A program made the translations under genes and the position numbers. A stretch of DNA of 39,873 nucleotides, taken from a virus. The stretch's first letter is position 1, and the number at the start of each line of letters is the position of its first letter. A model generated the notes under the pieces. It saw only the letters and a program-made list of their open reading frames with translations, searched no databases and had not been told where the DNA came from. This document shows positions 39,283 through 39,873 of this stretch, piece by piece. Location of the stretch: positions 1 to 39,873 of IMG/VR virus record IMGVR_UViG_3300033146_004985; one strand, written 5' to 3'.

Positions 39283-39873
39283 ATGAGTACAATAACCGTT
39301 GAAGTATGAAATAATACAATAAATATAACTACAGAAGCTCAATGACCAGCTTGAACTCAATGAATACAAGGTATACAATGAATACAAGGTATACAAGGTA
39401 TACAAGGAGATACTTGAGCTCAATGAATACAAGGTATAAAATGAGATACTTGAGATAATGCACCTGATACAGAAATACAATATTCAATTAATTGAAGTAC
39501 TTCTTGGCATGATACATTTGCAAGTTGAGATTTATATATAAGATTTTCTACTGATTGAGGAAGTACACGGAGTAGTTGACAAAAGTTTATATGAGAAGGC
39601 TCAGTAAATTACGAAAATACAATTACAGTTGCAAAAAGTTGATGAGATTATACAACTATTCAAGCGGCTATAAATGCAAGTGTTAGTTGAGATGCTATAG
39701 TTGTTTATCCTTGAACATATACAGAAAGTATAACAACTAAAGCTGGAGCAATGACAACTCTTGTAGGTATAGGTACAATGTGAAGTGTAGTTATTGAAGC
39801 TAATACAGGAACAGCTTTAACTGTACCAAGTGCAATGATGAGTATGTCTTTTATAAAAAATCTTAAATTAAAA
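39283..39873 (+). CDS. Tail fibre, N-terminal part (continues at base 115)
   Basis: This is the first 197 residues of a 937-residue fibre that crosses the circle joint. With TGA read as Gly, residues 21-59 form 13 consecutive Gly-X-Y triplets, a collagen-like stalk; eight glycines are TGA and five GGN, at equivalent positions. Residues 89-97 match an Asp-box (S-x-D-x-G-x-T-W) only if the CGG at 39568 is Trp. From about residue 107 the DYTTIQAAINA and PGTYTE motifs mark the start of a pectate-lyase-like beta-helix, common in receptor-binding fibres. The start lies 11 bases after the stop of the BppU-like gene, so it belongs to the tail operon. It probably trimerises and binds the host surface; the receptor cannot be inferred. 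Confidence 0.85.
39760..39873. repeat. Terminal direct overlap, right copy (circle joint)
   Basis: Second copy of the 114-base sequence at the window start. Collapsing the two gives about 39,759 unique bases. No terminator, promoter or gene border coincides with it, which argues against a physical terminus here. Confidence 0.9.

Noticed and set aside
39343-39459. Nine-base repeats considered as a CRISPR-like or VNTR array
   Set aside because: Unit size and in-frame Gly-X-Y coding show a collagen-like stalk; there are no spacers.
39268-39480. Leftward ORF with repeated LYTLYSL
   Set aside because: Antisense of the collagen-like nine-base repeats.

Overview
The window is the complete genome of a small tailed bacteriophage, most likely circular or circularly permuted. 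Bases 1-114 and 39760-39873 are identical and lie in the middle of one open gene, so the unique sequence is about 39,759 bp. The DNA is very AT-rich. It is readable only if TGA is a sense codon, and TGA falls at glycine positions: the terminase, SMC-like and SF3 helicase P-loops, methyltransferase motif I, and a Gly-X-Y collagen-like repeat where TGA and GGN alternate. That is genetic code 25, used by Absconditabacteria (SR1) and Gracilibacteria, so the host is probably one of these. CGG also appears to encode Trp rather than Arg: it sits in the Trp position of an Asp-box and of the terminase, while CGC, CGT and AGA still read Arg. Real stops are TAA and, rarely, TAG.

Layout. Rightward genes from 39283 across the circle joint to 5211 form the host-recognition and lysis block: a 937-residue tail fibre, a LamG-like protein, two holin candidates, a stand-alone glycyl-radical domain, an M15 endolysin and an HNH-like protein. 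Leftward genes from 15839 down to 5281 form the early, replication and DNA-modification arm: a primase-SF3 helicase, two DNA methyltransferases, an SNF2-type helicase paired with a VRR-NUC nuclease, an ssDNA-binding-like protein, an SMC/Rad50-like ATPase and many small proteins. A non-coding divergent control region (15840-16313) holds seven ATTACAT/ATGTAAT heptamers, a long inverted repeat and two opposed promoter-like sequences. Rightward genes from 16314 form the packaging and morphogenesis arm: a ParB-methyltransferase fusion, TerS, TerL, a portal/2H-phosphoesterase/minor-head fusion, a Mu-I-like protease, a decoration protein, the major capsid protein, a beta-helix protein, connectors, a tail tube, a frameshifted tail chaperone, a tape measure, Dit, baseplate proteins and a BppU-like protein, then the tail fibre.

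The tail genes (one tube protein, no sheath, tape measure, Dit) suggest siphovirus morphology. No integrase, repressor of known type, DNA polymerase or tRNA gene was recognised. The phage therefore seems lytic and dependent on host polymerase and on the host's recoded tRNAs. Most genes lack a Shine-Dalgarno sequence and start within an A/T-rich ATTATG context. Several small oddities are present: two ORFs cut by an in-frame TAA, one structural gene with a -1 frame break and a perfect 84-bp tandem duplication, and a pseudoknot-capable intergenic sequence after the terminase.
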